64,000 nt of DNA from Armatimonadota bacterium (lineage in GTDB: Bacteria > Armatimonadota > Fimbriimonadia > Fimbriimonadales > Fimbriimonadaceae), in NCBI GenBank assembly GCA_016125185.1, contig WGMG01000006.1, positions 558,001 to 622,000 of the forward strand, read 5' to 3'. Position 1 is the stretch's first letter. Each line of letters begins with the position of its first letter. Shown one piece after another: positions 63,048 through 64,000 of the stretch. Under the pieces are notes generated by a model, which saw nothing but the letters and a program-made list of their open reading frames with translations, was not told the origin of the DNA and searched no databases. The position numbers and the translations under genes are program-made.

Positions 63048-64000
63048 TTGAAACGCTATCTCCTCCTCAGCGACGGCTCTATTTACGAGGGAACCGCCCT
63101 AGGAGCATCGGCCGATTCTGTAGGTGAGGTGGTCTTCAATACGGGGATGACCGGATACCAGGAAATCCTCACCGATCCCAGCTACGCCGGCCAAATGGTC
63201 ATGCTGACCTACCCGCTCGTCGGCAACTACGGCATCAACGACGACGATTTCGAATCCGACCGCATCCAGGTTTCGGGATTTATCGTGAAAGAAGCCTGCG
63301 ACGACCCGAGTAACTGGCGATCCGAGAAGACCCTCCATCAACTCCTTTGCGAGCGCGGCGTGACAGGAATTCAGGGATTGGATACCCGAATGATCACCAA
63401 GCACATTCGGAGCGCGGGCGTGACGATGGGCGTGATCTGCGACGACCCTGTGGCGGGCAAGCAATCGCTGGAGAGCGCGGATCGGTACGACGATAGCGAC
63501 TTTGTGTACCAAGTGACAACCAAGGATTCGTACAAGTACGGTCCTTCGGGGCGAGAGTCGCTTGAGGAACCGGACGCCGAGGGTAGACCTCGACTGGTGG
63601 TGCTGGACTGTGGTCTAAAGTTCAACATTCTCCGACGGTTCTGGAGTGCAGGCTGTCAGCCGATTGTGGTTCCTTGCCACGCAAGCGTCGAAGAAATTTT
63701 GAACCATCGACCGGACGGAATCTTGCTGAGCCCTGGCCCGGGTGACCCGAAGCGGCTTCAGCCGGTCATCGAGACGGTGAAGAAGTTGATCGGGGTTCGA
63801 CCGATCTTTGGCATCTGCCTTGGAAACCAGTTGCTGTGCCATGCCGTCGGCGGCGAGACGTACAAACTGAAGTTTGGCCACCGGGGAAGTAACCACGCAG
63901 TTCGCGACCTGGAGACGGGCAAGGTGACGATAACGAGCCAAAACCACGGCTATGCGGTCGACCCAGATTCGTTGAACGGCACTCGGGCGATGGTGACGCA
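63048..64000 (+). CDS. carA: Carbamoyl-phosphate synthase small subunit, 3' part missing
   Basis: The frame runs from a TTG at 63048 off the end of the window, giving 317 complete codons of about 370 expected. It starts LKRYLLLSDGSIYEGTALGA and contains GEVVFNTGMTGYQEILTDPSYAGQMV, the interaction domain hallmark, then LDTRMITKHIRSAG, the LVVLDCGLKFNILRR start of the class I glutaminase domain, LSPGPGDP, and the nucleophile Cys in IFGICLGNQLL. The catalytic His region SQNHGYAVD is also present. It feeds ammonia from glutamine to CarB for pyrimidine and arginine synthesis. There is no ATG at the N-terminus, so TTG is the only good start. Confidence 0.96.
   Translation, partial: MKRYLLLSDGSIYEGTALGASADSVGEVVFNTGMTGYQEILTDPSYAGQMVMLTYPLVGNYGINDDDFESDRIQVSGFIVKEACDDPSNWRSEKTLHQLLCERGVTGIQGLDTRMITKHIRSAGVTMGVICDDPVAGKQSLESADRYDDSDFVYQVTTKDSYKYGPSGRESLEEPDAEGRPRLVVLDCGLKFNILRRFWSAGCQPIVVPCHASVEEILNHRPDGILLSPGPGDPKRLQPVIETVKKLIGVRPIFGICLGNQLLCHAVGGETYKLKFGHRGSNHAVRDLETGKVTITSQNHGYAVDPDSLNGTRAMVT

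Overview
The window is a GC-rich, mostly typical bacterial chromosome segment. Lipoprotein signal peptides, a periplasmic adaptor protein with its permease, a PEP-CTERM protein, MurA and MreB point to a rod-shaped diderm. The mix of features (23S-5S rRNA operon not linked to 16S, PEP-CTERM protein, beta-L-arabinofuranosidase-type glycosidases, many secreted proteins of unknown function, many promoters that appear to give leaderless mRNAs) suggests Armatimonadota, perhaps Fimbriimonadia. That placement is inference; no 16S gene is present to test it.

Layout. 1-6802: a sugar-use locus with a truncated sugar-binding protein, a large secreted glycosidase-like protein and a fucose-isomerase-like protein, facing a convergent RbsA-type ATPase across an inverted repeat pair. 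7457-10886: 23S and 5S rRNA with their own tandem promoters, a long processing stem and a terminator. 11041-17211: single genes (DUF2235 hydrolase, SGNH esterase, PhyH dioxygenase, sorbosone dehydrogenase-like protein, transaldolase-like aldolase). 17240-21762: a four-helix-bundle gene framed by inverted repeats that abut mnmE, then clpB. 21763-22459: a stretch of hairpins and repeats. 22472-27983: a BMP-type (nucleoside-type) ABC importer operon ending in a fused tandem 6-pyruvoyl-tetrahydropterin synthase homologue. 28203-31655: HNH protein, then the overlapping genes murA, mreB and a secreted protein.

31652-36563: GH127 glycosidase and a small minus-strand cluster (DUF899, YciI, beta-lactamase-fold hydrolase, DinB). 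36763-40834: MacB-type permease with lipoprotein adaptor, and a C39-like peptidase. 40930-43545: rpsD, a toxin-antitoxin-like PIN cassette and a membrane/SRPBCC protein behind a perfect 34-bp palindrome. 43610-46744: kynureninase and tryptophan 2,3-dioxygenase split by a PEP-CTERM gene. 47144-54901: housekeeping genes lysS, a site-2 protease, dxr, lysA, an M50 protease and trpS. 55241-63025: three tandem paralogous secreted proteins, a large secreted repeat protein and a lipoprotein, all of unknown function. 63048-64000: the start of carA, with a TTG start codon.

The least explained features are the tandem PTPS protein at the end of the importer operon, a consistent six-base gap between -10 boxes and start codons, the large protein with 27-residue repeats (58911-61541), the paralogue triplet next to it, and several dispersed hairpin repeat families that sit at gene borders and inside one operon. 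No tRNA gene, CRISPR array, transposase or prophage gene was found.
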